Made by a program: the position numbers and the translations under genes. This document shows, piece by piece, positions 52,315 through 64,000 of a stretch of DNA of 64,000 nt (position 1 is its first letter; the number at the start of each line of letters is the position of its first letter). Source of the DNA: Linyphia triangularis (lineage: Eukaryota; Arthropoda; Arachnida; Araneae; Linyphiidae); NCBI GenBank assembly GCA_963978545.1, contig CAXBTE010000001.1, positions 1-64,000 of the forward strand. Reading direction: 5' to 3'. The notes below the pieces were generated by a model. It worked only from the letters and a program-made list of their open reading frames with translations. It was not told the DNA's origin and did not search any database.

Positions 52315-54887
52315 ATGTGTTCAAAAGTTGTCCCAAAAAGTGCACGATCAAAATTTTTCGTTTTTAATTTTCCACGAGTTAATCGTACGGAAAACTTCAA
52401 ATTTATTCATTTTAGAATTCTTAAATTTTTTTTAGACCCATTGTTATTGAAAAAATCCCCCGACTCGAATTCCGGAGTCCAATCGTCACATATTCACAAC
52501 CAAAAATAAGAAAAGGAAAGCATTTGAGCCTATATCCCCCATTGAAAATACATGTGGGGCCAATGTTCAATGAATTATTGTTCAAAAAGTAAAATTTTCA
52601 AAATTTTTTCATTGTGGAGAAATTGAAGCTAGTATATAGTAGAATCTAAAATTACAATTTTATAACACTCAGAAATTATTAATAGGTTCAAAAGTTGGTC
52701 CCAAAAAGTGCACGATCAAAATTTTTCGTCTTCAATTTTCCACATGTTAATCGTACGGAAAACATCAAATTTCTTCATTTTAGAATTCTTCCAATTTTTT
52801 TAGACCCAGGGTTATTGATAAAATAAACCGACTCGAATTCCGGAGTCAAATCGTCACATATTCACAACCAAAATTAAGAAAAGGAAAGCATTTGAGCCTA
52901 TTTCCCCCCTTGAAAATACACTGTTGTACGATGTTCAATGAATTATTGTCCAAAAAGTAAAATTTTCAAAAATTTTTTATTATGAAAAAATTGAAGCTAG
53001 TATATAGCAGAATCTCCAATTCCAATTTTATAACACTCAGAAAATATTAAGTGGTTCGAAAGTTGGTCCCAAAAAGTGCACGACCAAAATGTTTTGTCTT
53101 TAATTTTTAAACATGTTAATTATACGGAAAACTTCAAATTTCTTCATTTTAGAATTCATCCAAATTTTTTAGACACAGGGTTATTGAAAAAATCAACCGA
53201 GTTGAATTCCAGAGTCAAATCGTCACATATTCGCAACCAAAAATAAGAAAAGGAAAGCATTTGAGCCTATTACCCAAATTGAAAATACACGGGGGGACGA
53301 TGTTCAATGAATTATTGTTAAAAAAGGAAAATTTTCAAAATTTTTTTATTCTTTAGAAATTGAAGCTAGTATATAGTAGAATCTCCAATTCCAATTTTAT
53401 AACACTCAGAAAATATTAAGTGGTTCAAAAGTTGGTCCCAAAAAGTTCACGATCAAAATCTTTCGTCTTTAATTTTCCACATGTTAATCGTACGGAAAAC
53501 TTCAAATTTCTTCATTTTAGAATACTTCCAATTTTTTTAGACCCAGGGTTATTGAAAAATTCTCCCGAGTCGAATTTCGCAGTCAAATCGTCACATATTC
53601 GCAACCAAAAATAAGAAAAGGAAAGCATTTGAGCCTATTTCCCCCATTGAAAATAGACTGGGGGACGATGTTCAATGAATTATTGTTCAAAAAGTAAAAT
53701 TTTCAAAATTTTTTCATTGTGGAGAAATTAAAGCTAGTATATAGTAAAATCTCCAATTAGAATTTTATAATAATCAGAAAATATTAAGTGGTTCAAAAAT
53801 TGGTCCCAAAAAATGCACGATGAAAATTTTTCGTCTTTAATTTTCCGCATGTTAATCGTTCGGAAAACTTCAAATTTCTTCATTTTAGAATTCTTCCAAT
53901 TTTTTTAGACCTAGGTTTATTGAAAAAATCACCCGAGTTGAATTCCGGAGTCAAATCGTCACATATTCGCAACAAAAATTAGAAAAGGAAAGCATTTGAG
54001 CCTATTTCCCAAATTGAAAATACACGGGGGGACGATGTTCAATGAATTATTGTTAAAAAAGGAAAATTTTCAAAATTTTTTTATTCTGGAGAAATTGAAA
54101 CTAGTATATAGTAGAATCTCCAATTACAATTTTATAACACAAAAAAAATATTAATGTGTTCAAAAGTTGTCCCAAAAAGTGCACGATCAAAATTTTTCGT
54201 CTTTAATTTTCCGCATGTTAATCGTTCGGAAAACTTCAAAATTATTCATTTTCGAATTCTTTCAATTGTTTTAGACCCAGGGTTATTGAAAAATTCCCCC
54301 GAGTCGAATTCCGCAGTCAAATCGTCACATATTCGCAACCAAAATAAGAAAAGGAAAGCATTTGAGCCTATTTCAAAAATTGAAAATACACGGGGGGACG
54401 ATGTTCAATGAATTATTGTCCAAAAAGTAAAAATTTCACATTTTTTTTACTATGAAAAAATTGAAAATAGTATATAGCAGAATCTCCAATTCCAATTTTA
54501 TAACACTCAGAAAATATTAAGTGGTTTAAAAGTTGGTCCCAAAAAAGGCACGATCAAAATTTTTCGTCTTTAATTTTCCACATGTTAATCGTACGGAAGA
54601 CTTCGAATGTCTTAATTTTCAAATTTTTTCAATTTCTTTAGACCCAGGGTTATTGAAAAATTCTCCCGAGTCGAATTCCGCAGTCAAATCGTCACATATT
54701 CGCAACCAAATTTAAGAAAAGGAAAGAACTTGAGCCTATTTCCCCGATTGAAAATACACGGTGGGACCATGTTCAATGAATTATTGTTCAAAAAGTAAAA
54801 TTTTCAAAATTTTTTTAGTGTAGAGAAATTGAATCTAGTATATAGCAGAATCTCCAATTATAATTTTATAACACAAAAAAAATATTA
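52315..54887 (+). repeat. 12-mer HOR copy reduced to monomers 1-7 (2573 bp)
   Basis: Anchors 52315, 52683, 53051, 53420, 53788, 54154 and 54521 are monomers 1-7. Monomer 8 is replaced by monomer 1 of the next copy at 54888, so five monomers (1850 bp) are missing. The haplotype is CCACGAG, CACTCAG, GAAATTAAAG, CCTAGGTTTATTG and GGAAGACTTCGAATG, identical to 59311-61840. The truncated copy thus descends from the same 12-mer as the last copy, not from copy 1. Confidence 0.93.
54847..54859 (+). other. Unequal-exchange joint in AGAATCTCCAATT
   Basis: Up to the C at 54846 the sequence follows monomer 7 of the last HOR copy (AGCAG, as near 61842). From the A at 54860 it follows the left flank of HOR copy 1 (ATTATAATTTT, as near 47860). 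The 13 bases between are common to both parents, so the exchange lies within them. The same conserved box is present in most monomers. Confidence 0.85.
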
Positions 54888-57800
54888 ATGTGTTCAAAAG
54901 TTGTCCCAAAAAGTGCACGATCAAAATTTTTCGTTTTTAATTTTCCACGTGTTAATCGTACGGAAAACTTCAAATTTATTCATTTTAGAATTCTTAAATT
55001 TTTTTTAGACCCATTGTTATTGAAAAAATCCCCCGACTCGAATTCCGGAGTCCAATCGTCACATATTCACAACCAAAAATAAGAAAAGGAAAGCATTTGA
55101 GCCTATATCCCCCATTGAAAATACATGTGGGGCCAATGTTCAATGAATTATTGTTCAAAAAGTAAAATTTTCAAAATTTTTTCATTGTGGAGAAATTGAA
55201 GCTAGTATATAGTAGAATCTAAAATTACAATTTTATAACACTCAGAAATTATTAATAGGTTCAAAAGTTGGTCCCAAAAAGTGCACGATCAAAATTTTTC
55301 GTCTTCAATTTTCCACATGTTAATCGTACGGAAAACATCAAATTTCTTCATTTTAGAATTCTTCCAATTTTTTTAGACCCAGGGTTATTGATAAAATAAA
55401 CCGACTCGAATTCCGGAGTCAAATCGTCACATATTCACAACCAAAATTAAGAAAAGGAAAGCATTTGAGCCTATTTCCCCCCTTGAAAATACACTGTTGT
55501 ACGATGTTCAATGAATTATTGTCCAAAAAGTAAAATTTTCAAAAATTTTTTATTATGAAAAAATTGAAGCTAGTATATAGCAGAATCTCCAATTCCAATT
55601 TTATAACACTCAGAAAATATTAAGTGGTTCGAAAGTTGGTCCCAAAAAGTGCACGACCAAAATGTTTTGTCTTTAATTTTTAAACATGTTAATTATACGG
55701 AAAACTTCAAATTTCTTCATTTTAGAATTCATCCAAATTTTTTAGACACAGGGTTATTGAAAAAATCAACCGAGTTGAATTCCAGAGTCAAATCGTCACA
55801 TATTCGCAACCAAAAATAAGAAAAGGAAAGCATTTGAGCCTATTACCCAAATTGAAAATACACGGGGGGACGATGTTCAATGAATTATTGTTAAAAAAGG
55901 AAAATTTTCAAAATTTTTTTATTCTTTAGAAATTGAAGCTAGTATATAGTAGAATCTCCAATTCCAATTTTATAACACTGAGAAAATATTAAGTGGTTCA
56001 AAAGTTGGTCCCAAAAAGTTCACGATCAAAATCTTTCGTCTTTAATTTTCCACATGTTAATCGTACGGAAAACTTCAAATTTCTTCATTTTAGAATACTT
56101 CCAATTTTTTTAGACCCAGGGTTATTGAAAAATTCTCCCGAGTCGAATTTCGCAGTCAAATCGTCACATATTCGCAACCAAAAATAAGAAAAGGAAAGCA
56201 TTTGAGTCTATTTCCCCCATTGAAAATAGACTGGGGGACGATGTTCAATGAATTATTGTTCAAAAAGTAAAATTTTCAAAATTTTTTCATTGTGGAGAAA
56301 TTGAAGCTAGTATATAGTAAAATCTCCAATTAGAATTTTATAATAATCAGAAAATATTAAGTGGTTCAAAAATTGGTCCCAAAAAATGCACGATGAAAAT
56401 TTTTCGTCTTTAATTTTCCGCATGTTAATCGTTCGGAAAACTTCAAATTTCTTCATTTTAGAATTCTTCCAATTTTTTTAGACCTAGGGTTATTGAAAAA
56501 ATCACCCGAGTTGAATTCCGGAGTCAAATCGTCACATATTCGCAACAAAAATTAGAAAAGGAAAGCATTTGAGCCTATTTCCCAAATTGAAAATACACGG
56601 GGGGACGATGTTCAATGAATTATTGTTAAAAAAGGAAAATTTTCAAAATTTTTTTATTCTGGAGAAATTGAAACTAGTATATAGTAGAATCTCCAATTAC
56701 AATTTTATAACACAAAAAAAATATTAATGTGTTCAAAAGTTGTCCCAAAAAGTGCACGATCAAAATTTTTCGTCTTTAATTTTCCGCATGTTAATCGTTC
56801 GGAAAACTTCAAAATTATTCATTTTCGAATTCTTTCAATTGTTTTAGACCCAGGGTTATTGAAAAATTCCCCCGAGTCGAATTCCGCAGTCAAATCGTCA
56901 CATATTCGAAACCAAAATAAGAAAAGGAAAGCATTTGAGCCTATTTCAAAAATTGAAAATACACGGGGGGACGATGTTCAATGAATTATTGTCCAAAAAG
57001 TAAAAATTTCACATTTTTTTTACTATGAAAAAATTGAAAATAGTATATAGCAGAATCTCCAATTCCAATTTTATAACACTCAGAAAATATTAAGTGGTTT
57101 AAAAGTTGGTCCCAAAAAAGGCACGATCAAAATTTTTCGTCTTTAATTTTCCACATGTTAATCGTACGGAAAACTTCGAATGTCTTAATTTTCAAATTTT
57201 TTCAATTTCTTTAGACCCAGGGTTATTGAAAAATTCTCCCGAGTCGAATTCCGCAGTCAAATCGTCACATATTCGCAACCAAATTTAAGAAAAGGAAAGA
57301 ACTTGAGCCTATTTCCCCGATTGAAAATACACGGTGGGACCATGTTCAATGAATTATTGTTCAAAAAGTAAAATTTTCAAAATTTTTTTAGTGTAGAGAA
57401 ATTGAATCTAGTATATAGCAGAATCTCCAATTCCAATTTTATAACACTCAGAAAATATAAAGTGGTTCAAAAGTAGGTCCCAAAAAAGGCACGATCAAAA
57501 TTTTTCGTCTTTAATTTTCCACATGTTAAACGTACAGAAAACTTCAAATGTCTTAATTTTCAAATTCTTTCAATTTTTTTAGACCCAGGGTTATTGAAAA
57601 ATTCTCCCGAGTCGAATTCCGCAGTCAAATCGTCACATATTCGCAACCAAATTTAAGAAAAGGAAAGAACTTGAGCCTATTTCCCCCATTGAAAATACAC
57701 GGTGGGACAATGTTCAATGAATTATTGTTCAAAAAGTAAAATTTTCAAAATTTTTTCATTGTGGAGAAATTGAAGCTAGTATATAGTAAAATCTCCAATT

Positions 57801-59310
57801 ACAATTTTAAAATAATCAGAAAATATTAAGTGGTTCGAAAGTTGGTCCCAAAAAGTGCACGATCAAAATTTTTCGTCTTCAATTTTCCACATGTTAATCG
57901 TACGGAAAACATCAAATTTCTTCATTTTTGAATTCTTCCAATTTTTTTAGACCCACAGATTATTGAAAAAATCACCCGAGTTGATTTCCGGAGGCAAATC
58001 GTCACATATTCGCAACAAAAACTAGAAAAGGAAAGCATTTGAGCCTATTTCCCAAATTGAAAATACACGGGTGGACAATGTTCAATGAAAAATTGTTCAA
58101 AAAGGAAAATTTTCAAATTTTTTTTACTATGAAAATATTGAAGCTAGTATATAGAAGATTCTCCAATTACAATTTTATAACACTCAGGAAATATTAAGTG
58201 GTTCAAAAATTGGTCCCAAAAAGTGCACAATCAAAATGTTTCGTCTTTAATTTTTCCACATGTTAATCATACGGAAAACTTCAAATTTCTTCATTTTAGA
58301 ATTCTTTCAATTTTTTTAGACCCATTGTTATTGAAAAAATCACCCGACTCGAATTCCGGAGTCCAATCGTCACATATTCACAACCAAAAATAAGAAAAGG
58401 AAAGCATTTGAGCATATATCCCCCATTGAAAATACATGGGGGGACGATGTTCAATGAATTATTGTTAAAAAAGGGAAAATTTTCAAAAATTTTTTATTCT
58501 GGAGAAATTGAAACTAGTATATAGTAGAATCTCCAATTACAATTTTATAACACAAAAAAAATATTAATGTGTTCAAAAGTTGTCCCAAAAAGTGCACGAT
58601 CAAAATGTTTCGTCTTTAATTTTCCGCATGTTAATCATTCGGAAAACTTCAAATTTCTTCATTTTAGAATTCTTCCAATTTTTTTAGACCCAGGGTTATT
58701 AAAAAAATCACCCGGGTTGATTTCCAGAGGCAAATCGTCACATATTCGCAACAAAAATAAGAAAAGGAAAGCATTTGAGCCTATTTCCCAAATTGAAAAT
58801 ACACGGGGGTACACGGGGGGACGTTGTTTAATGAATTATTGTCCGAAATGTAAAATTTTCAAATTTTTTTTACTATGAAAAAATTGAAAATAGAATATAG
58901 CAGAATCTTCATTTCCAATTTTATAACACTCAGAAAATATTAAGTGGTTCGAAAGTTGGTCCCAAAAAGTGCACGACCAAAATTTTTCGTTTTTAATTTT
59001 CCACATGTTAATCGTACGGAAAACATCAAATTTCTTCATTTTAGAATTCTTCCAATTTTTTTAGACCCACAGATTATTGAAAAAATCACCCCAATTGATT
59101 TCCGCAGTCAAATCGTCACATATTCGCAACCAAAATAAGAAAAGGAAAGCATTTGAGCCTATTTCCCAAATTGAAAATACACGGGGGGACGTTGTTTAAT
59201 GAATTATTGTCCGAAATGTAAAATTTTCAAATTTTTTTTACTATGAAAAAATTGAAAATAGTATATAGTAGAATCTCCAATTATAATTTTATAACACAAA
59301 AAAAATATTA
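54888..59310 (+). repeat. 12-monomer HOR, duplicate of copy 1
   Basis: This is a full 4423-bp unit at offset 6996 from 47892-52314, sharing its haplotype, including the rare GTTCAATGAAAAATTG near 58082 (also 51086) and ATACATGGGGGGAC near 58433. I noticed no difference from copy 1 in the stretches compared. It is the result of the same exchange that made the joint at 54847-54859. Confidence 0.93.
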
Positions 59311-62300
59311 ATGTGTTCAAAAGTTGTCCCAAAAAGTGCACGATCAAAATTTTTCGTTTTTAATTTTCCACGAGTTAATCGTACGGAAAACTTCAAATTT
59401 ATTCATTTTAGAATTCTTAAATTTTTTTTAGACCCATTGTTATTGAAAAAATCCCCCGACTCGAATTCCGGAGTCCAATCGTCACATATTCACAACCAAA
59501 AATAAGAAAAGGAAAGCATTTGAGCCTATATCCCCCATTGAAAATACATGTGGGGCCAATGTTCAATGAATTATTGTTCAAAAAGTAAAATTTTCAAAAT
59601 TTTTTCATTGTGGAGAAATTGAAGCTAGTATATAGTAGAATCTAAAATTACAATTTTATAACACTCAGAAATTATTAATAGGTTCAAAAGTTGGTCCCAA
59701 AAAGTGCACGATCAAAATTTTTCGTCTTCAATTTTCCACATGTTAATCGTACGGAAAACATCAAATTTCTTCATTTTAGAATTCTTCCAATTTTTTTAGA
59801 CCCAGGGTTATTGATAAAATAAACCGACTCGAATTCCGGAGTCAAATCGTCACATATTCACAACCAAAATTAAGAAAAGGAAAGCATTTGAGCCTATTTC
59901 CCCCCTTGAAAATACACTGTTGTACGATGTTCAATGAATTATTGTCCAAAAAGTAAAATTTTCAAAAATTTTTTATTATGAAAAAATTGAAGCTAGTATA
60001 TAGCAGAATCTCCAATTCCAATTTTATAACACTCAGAAAATATTAAGTGGTTCGAAAGTTGGTCCCAAAAAGTGCACGACCAAAATGTTTTGTCTTTAAT
60101 TTTTAAACATGTTAATTATACGGAAAACTTCAAATTTCTTCATTTTAGAATTCATCCAAATTTTTTAGACACAGGGTTATTGAAAAAATCAACCGAGTTG
60201 AATTCCAGAGTCAAATCGTCACATATTCGCAACCAAAAATAAGAAAAGGAAAGCATTTGAGCCTATTACCCAAATTGAAAATACACGGGGGGACGATGTT
60301 CAATGAATTATTGTTAAAAAAGGAAAATTTTCAAAATTTTTTTATTCTTTAGAAATTGAAGCTAGTATATAGTAGAATCTCCAATTCCAATTTTATAACA
60401 CTCAGAAAATATTAAGTGGTTCAAAAGTTGGTCCCAAAAAGTTCACGATCAAAATCTTTCGTCTTTAATTTTCCACATGTTAATCGTACGGAAAACTTCA
60501 AATTTCTTCATTTTAGAATACTTCCAATTTTTTTAGACCCAGGGTTATTGAAAAATTCTCCCGAGTCGAATTTCGCAGTCAAATCGTCACATATTCGCAA
60601 CCAAAAATAAGAAAAGGAAAGCATTTGAGCCTATTTCCCCCATTGAAAATAGACTGGGGGACGATGTTCAATGAATTATTGTTCAAAAAGTAAAATTTTC
60701 AAAATTTTTTCATTGTGGAGAAATTAAAGCTAGTATATAGTAAAATCTCCAATTAGAATTTTATAATAATCAGAAAATATTAAGTGGTTCAAAAATTGGT
60801 CCCAAAAAATGCACGATGAAAATTTTTCGTCTTTAATTTTCCGCATGTTAATCGTTCGGAAAACTTCAAATTTCTTCATTTTAGAATTCTTCCAATTTTT
60901 TTAGACCTAGGTTTATTGAAAAAATCACCCGAGTTGAATTCCGGAGTCAAATCGTCACATATTCGCAACAAAAATTAGAAAAGGAAAGCATTTGAGCCTA
61001 TTTCCCAAATTGAAAATACACGGGGGGACGATGTTCAATGAATTATTGTTAAAAAAGGAAAATTTTCAAAATTTTTTTATTCTGGAGAAATTGAAACTAG
61101 TATATAGTAGAATCTCCAATTACAATTTTATAACACAAAAAAAATATTAATGTGTTCAAAAGTTGTCCCAAAAAGTGCACGATCAAAATTTTTCGTCTTT
61201 AATTTTCCGCATGTTAATCGTTCGGAAAACTTCAAAATTATTCATTTTCGAATTCTTTCAATTGTTTTAGACCCAGGGTTATTGAAAAATTCCCCCGAGT
61301 CGAATTCCGCAGTCAAATCGTCACATATTCGCAACCAAAATAAGAAAAGGAAAGCATTTGAGCCTATTTCAAAAATTGAAAATACACGGGGGGACGATGT
61401 TCAATGAATTATTGTCCAAAAAGTAAAAATTTCACATTTTTTTTACTATGAAAAAATTGAAAATAGTATATAGCAGAATCTCCAATTCCAATTTTATAAC
61501 ACTCAGAAAATATTAAGTGGTTTAAAAGTTGGTCCCAAAAAAGGCACGATCAAAATTTTTCGTCTTTAATTTTCCACATGTTAATCGTACGGAAGACTTC
61601 GAATGTCTTAATTTTCAAATTTTTTCAATTTCTTTAGACCCAGGGTTATTGAAAAATTCTCCCGAGTCGAATTCCGCAGTCAAATCGTCACATATTCGCA
61701 ACCAAATTTAAGAAAAGGAAAGAACTTGAGCCTATTTCCCCGATTGAAAATACACGGTGGGACCATGTTCAATGAATTATTGTTCAAAAAGTAAAATTTT
61801 CAAAATTTTTTTAGTGTAGAGAAATTGAATCTAGTATATAGCAGAATCTCCAATTCCAATTTTATAACACTCAGAAAATATAAAGTGGTTCAAAAGTAGG
61901 TCCCAAAAAAGGCACGATCAAAATTTTTCGTCTTTAATTTTCCACATGTTAAACGTACAGAAAACTTCAAATGTCTTAATTTTCAAATTCTTTCAATTTT
62001 TTTAGACCCAGGGTTATTGAAAAATTCTCCCGAGTCGAATTCCGCAGTCAAATCGTCACATATTCGCAACCAAATTTAAGAAAAGGAAAGAACTTGAGCC
62101 TATTTCCCCCATTGAAAATACACGGTGGGACAATGTTCAATGAATTATTGTTCAAAAAGTAAAATTTTCAAAATTTTTTCATTGTGGAGAAATTGAAGCT
62201 AGTATATAGTAAAATCTCCAATTACAATTTTAAAATAATCAGAAAATATTAAGTGGTTCGAAAGTTGGTCCCAAAAAGTGCACGATCAAAATTTTTCGTC

Positions 62301-63733
62301 TTCAATTTTCCACATGTTAATCGTACGGAAAACATCAAATTTCTTCATTTTTGAATTCTTCCAATTTTTTTAGACCCACAGATTATTGAAAAAATCACCC
62401 GAGTTGATTTCCGGAGGCAAATCGTCACATATTCGCAACAAAAACTAGAAAAGGAAAGCATTTGAGCCTATTTCCCAAATTGAAAATACACGGGTGGACA
62501 ATGTTCAATGAAAAATTGTTCAAAAAGGAAAATTTTCAAATTTTTTTTACTATGAAAATATTGAAGCTAGTATATAGAAGATTCTCCAATTACAATTTTA
62601 TAACACTCAGGAAATATTAAGTGGTTCAAAAATTGGTCCCAAAAAGTGCACAATCAAAATGTTTCGTCTTTAATTTTTCCACATGTTAATCATACGGAAA
62701 ACTTCAAATTTCTTCATTTTAGAATTCTTTCAATTTTTTTAGACCCATTGTTATTGAAAAAATCACCCGACTCGAATTCCGGAGTCCAATCGTCACATAT
62801 TCACAACCAAAAATAAGAAAAGGAAAGCATTTGAGCATATATCCCCCATTGAAAATACATGGGGGGACGATGTTCAATGAATTATTGTTAAAAAAGGGAA
62901 AATTTTCAAAAATTTTTTATTCTGGAGAAATTGAAACTAGTATATAGTAGAATCTCCAATTACAATTTTATAACACAAAAAAAATATTAATGTGTTCAAA
63001 AGTTGTCCCAAAAAGTGCACGATCAAAATTTTTCGTCTTTAATTTTCCGCATGTTAATCATTCGGAAAACTTCAAATTTCTTCATTTTAGAATTCTTCCA
63101 ATTTTTTTAGACCCAGGGTTATTAAAAAAATCACCCGGGTTGATTTCCAGAGGCAAATCGTCACATATTCGCAACAAAAATAAGAAAAGGAAAGCATTTG
63201 AGCCTATTTCCCAAATTGAAAATACACGGGGGTACACGGGGGGACGTTGTTTAATGAATTATTGTCCGAAATGTAAAATTTTCAAATTTTTTTTACTATG
63301 AAAAAATTGAAAATAGAATATAGCAGAATCTTCATTTCCAATTTTATAACACTCAGAAAATATTAAGTGGTTCGAAAGTTGGTCCCAAAAAGTGCACGAC
63401 CAAAATTTTTCGTTTTTAATTTTCCACATGTTAATCGTACGGAAAACATCAAATTTCTTCATTTTAGAATTCTTCCAATTTTTTTAGACCCACAGATTAT
63501 TGAAAAAATCACCCCAATTGATTTCCGCAGTCAAATCGTCACATATTCGCAACCAAAATAAGAAAAGGAAAGCATTTGAGCCTATTTCCCAAATTGAAAA
63601 TACACGGGGGGACGTTGTTTAATGAATTATTGTCCGAAATGTAAAATTTTCAAATTTTTTTTACTATGAAAAAATTGAAAATAGTATATAGCAGAATCTC
63701 CAATTCCAATTTTATAACACTCAGAAAATATTT
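59311..63733 (+). repeat. 12-monomer HOR, last full copy
   Basis: Anchors run from 59311 to 63367. Monomers 1-7 share the haplotype of 52315-54887; monomers 8-12 are the part that the reduced copy lost. Monomer 11 (62990) has ATCAAAATTTTTCG where the two copy-1-type units have ATCAAAATGTTTCG, confirming that this is a distinct lineage. It contains the TACACGGGGG duplication at 63223-63242. Confidence 0.93.
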
Positions 63734-64000
63734 AGTGGTTCAAAAGTTGGTCCCAAAAAGTGCACGACCAAAAATTTTCGTCTTTAATTTTCCACATGTT
63801 AATCCTACGGAAAACTTCAAAATTCTTCATTTTCGAATTCTTTCAATTTTTTTAGACCCAGAGTTATTGAAAAATACCCCCGAGTCGAATTCCGCAGTCA
63901 AATCGTCACATATTCGCAACCAAAATAAGAAAAGGAAAGCATTTGAGCCTATTTCAAAAATTGAAAATACACGGGGGGACAATGTTCAATGAATTATTGT
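63734..64000 (+). repeat. Monomer after the last HOR copy, cut by the window edge
   Basis: Instead of HOR monomer 1, the array continues with a CACGACCAAAAATTTTCG / CCCAGAGTTATTG / ATACCCCCGAG unit. It matches 34668-34933 at offset 29066 and is related to 46792. This is the ancestral neighbour of monomer 12 and marks the right edge of the 12-mer HOR block. Confidence 0.88.

Larger units (their letters stand above)
1..64000 (+). repeat. Satellite array, ~367.5-bp monomer, about 174 units
   Basis: The window is filled end to end by tandem copies of one AT-rich unit in a single orientation. Anchors (the start of the GTGTTCAAAAG or GTGGTTCAAAAG box) fall at 160, 527, 892, 1259, then every 365-369 bp to 63734. 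The mean spacing over 173 intervals is 367.5 bp. No unit is interrupted by a transposable element, gene or unique DNA. Both window edges lie inside the array, so its true length is unknown. The unit is about twice a typical nucleosome repeat, as in many animal and plant satellites. I infer a centromeric or heterochromatic location from this architecture; the sequence alone does not prove it. I do not recognise the family. Confidence 0.97.

Noticed and set aside
1..64000. CRISPR array
   Set aside because: The repeated unit is about 367 bp with no unique spacers between short repeats. The whole unit is repeated, which is satellite structure.
1..64000. Known satellite family assignment, for example one of the roughly 360-bp beetle satellites
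   Set aside because: Only the unit length is similar. I cannot confirm sequence identity from memory, so I do not name a family or species.

Overview
The whole 64 kb is one uninterrupted, head-to-tail satellite DNA array. I find no gene, RNA gene, transposon or unique sequence in it. The repeat unit is about 367.5 bp and AT-rich (roughly 30% GC by eye). Using the conserved start of each unit (a GTGTTCAAAAG- or GTGGTTCAAAAG-type box) as an anchor, I count 174 anchors from 160 to 63734, giving 173 complete intervals. Almost all intervals are 365-369 bp. The exceptions are one of 377 bp, present in four places and caused by a 10-bp tandem duplication, and one pair of monomers 21 bp short in total, caused by a local rearrangement at 17.4 kb. 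This architecture indicates a eukaryotic chromosome, probably centromeric or other constitutive heterochromatin. The style fits an invertebrate, but I do not recognise the family and cannot name the organism.

Layout. 1-4806: a 7-monomer higher-order repeat (HOR) of 2570 bp in two almost identical copies, the second incomplete. 4807-5560: linker monomers. 5561-9964: a 6-monomer, 2202-bp HOR in two copies. 9965-13700: mixed monomer types. 13701-14755: a third, partial copy of the 7-mer. 14756-17379: mixed monomers including a partial third copy of the 6-mer. 17380-17497: a 90-bp inverted fragment plus TCATTG repeats inside one monomer, the only place where the array changes strand. 17498-47891: a mosaic of monomer types in which blocks of about 0.9-3 kb recur at 3.7-18 kb distances. 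47892-63733: a young 12-monomer HOR of 4423 bp, present as 12-mer, 7-mer (deleted), 12-mer, 12-mer. The first 19 monomers (6996 bp) are duplicated by what looks like one unequal exchange. 63734-64000: the array leaves the 12-mer and continues with an older monomer type, so the window cuts the array at both ends.

Nothing here works as a set of genes. The information is historical: shared variants, chimeric monomers and exchange joints record unequal crossing-over, five-monomer deletions, segmental duplication and one template-switch-like event. Many monomers contain a 60-108 codon open frame. It sits in the same part of each unit, changes frame from unit to unit and is broken by one-base differences, so I treat it as non-coding.
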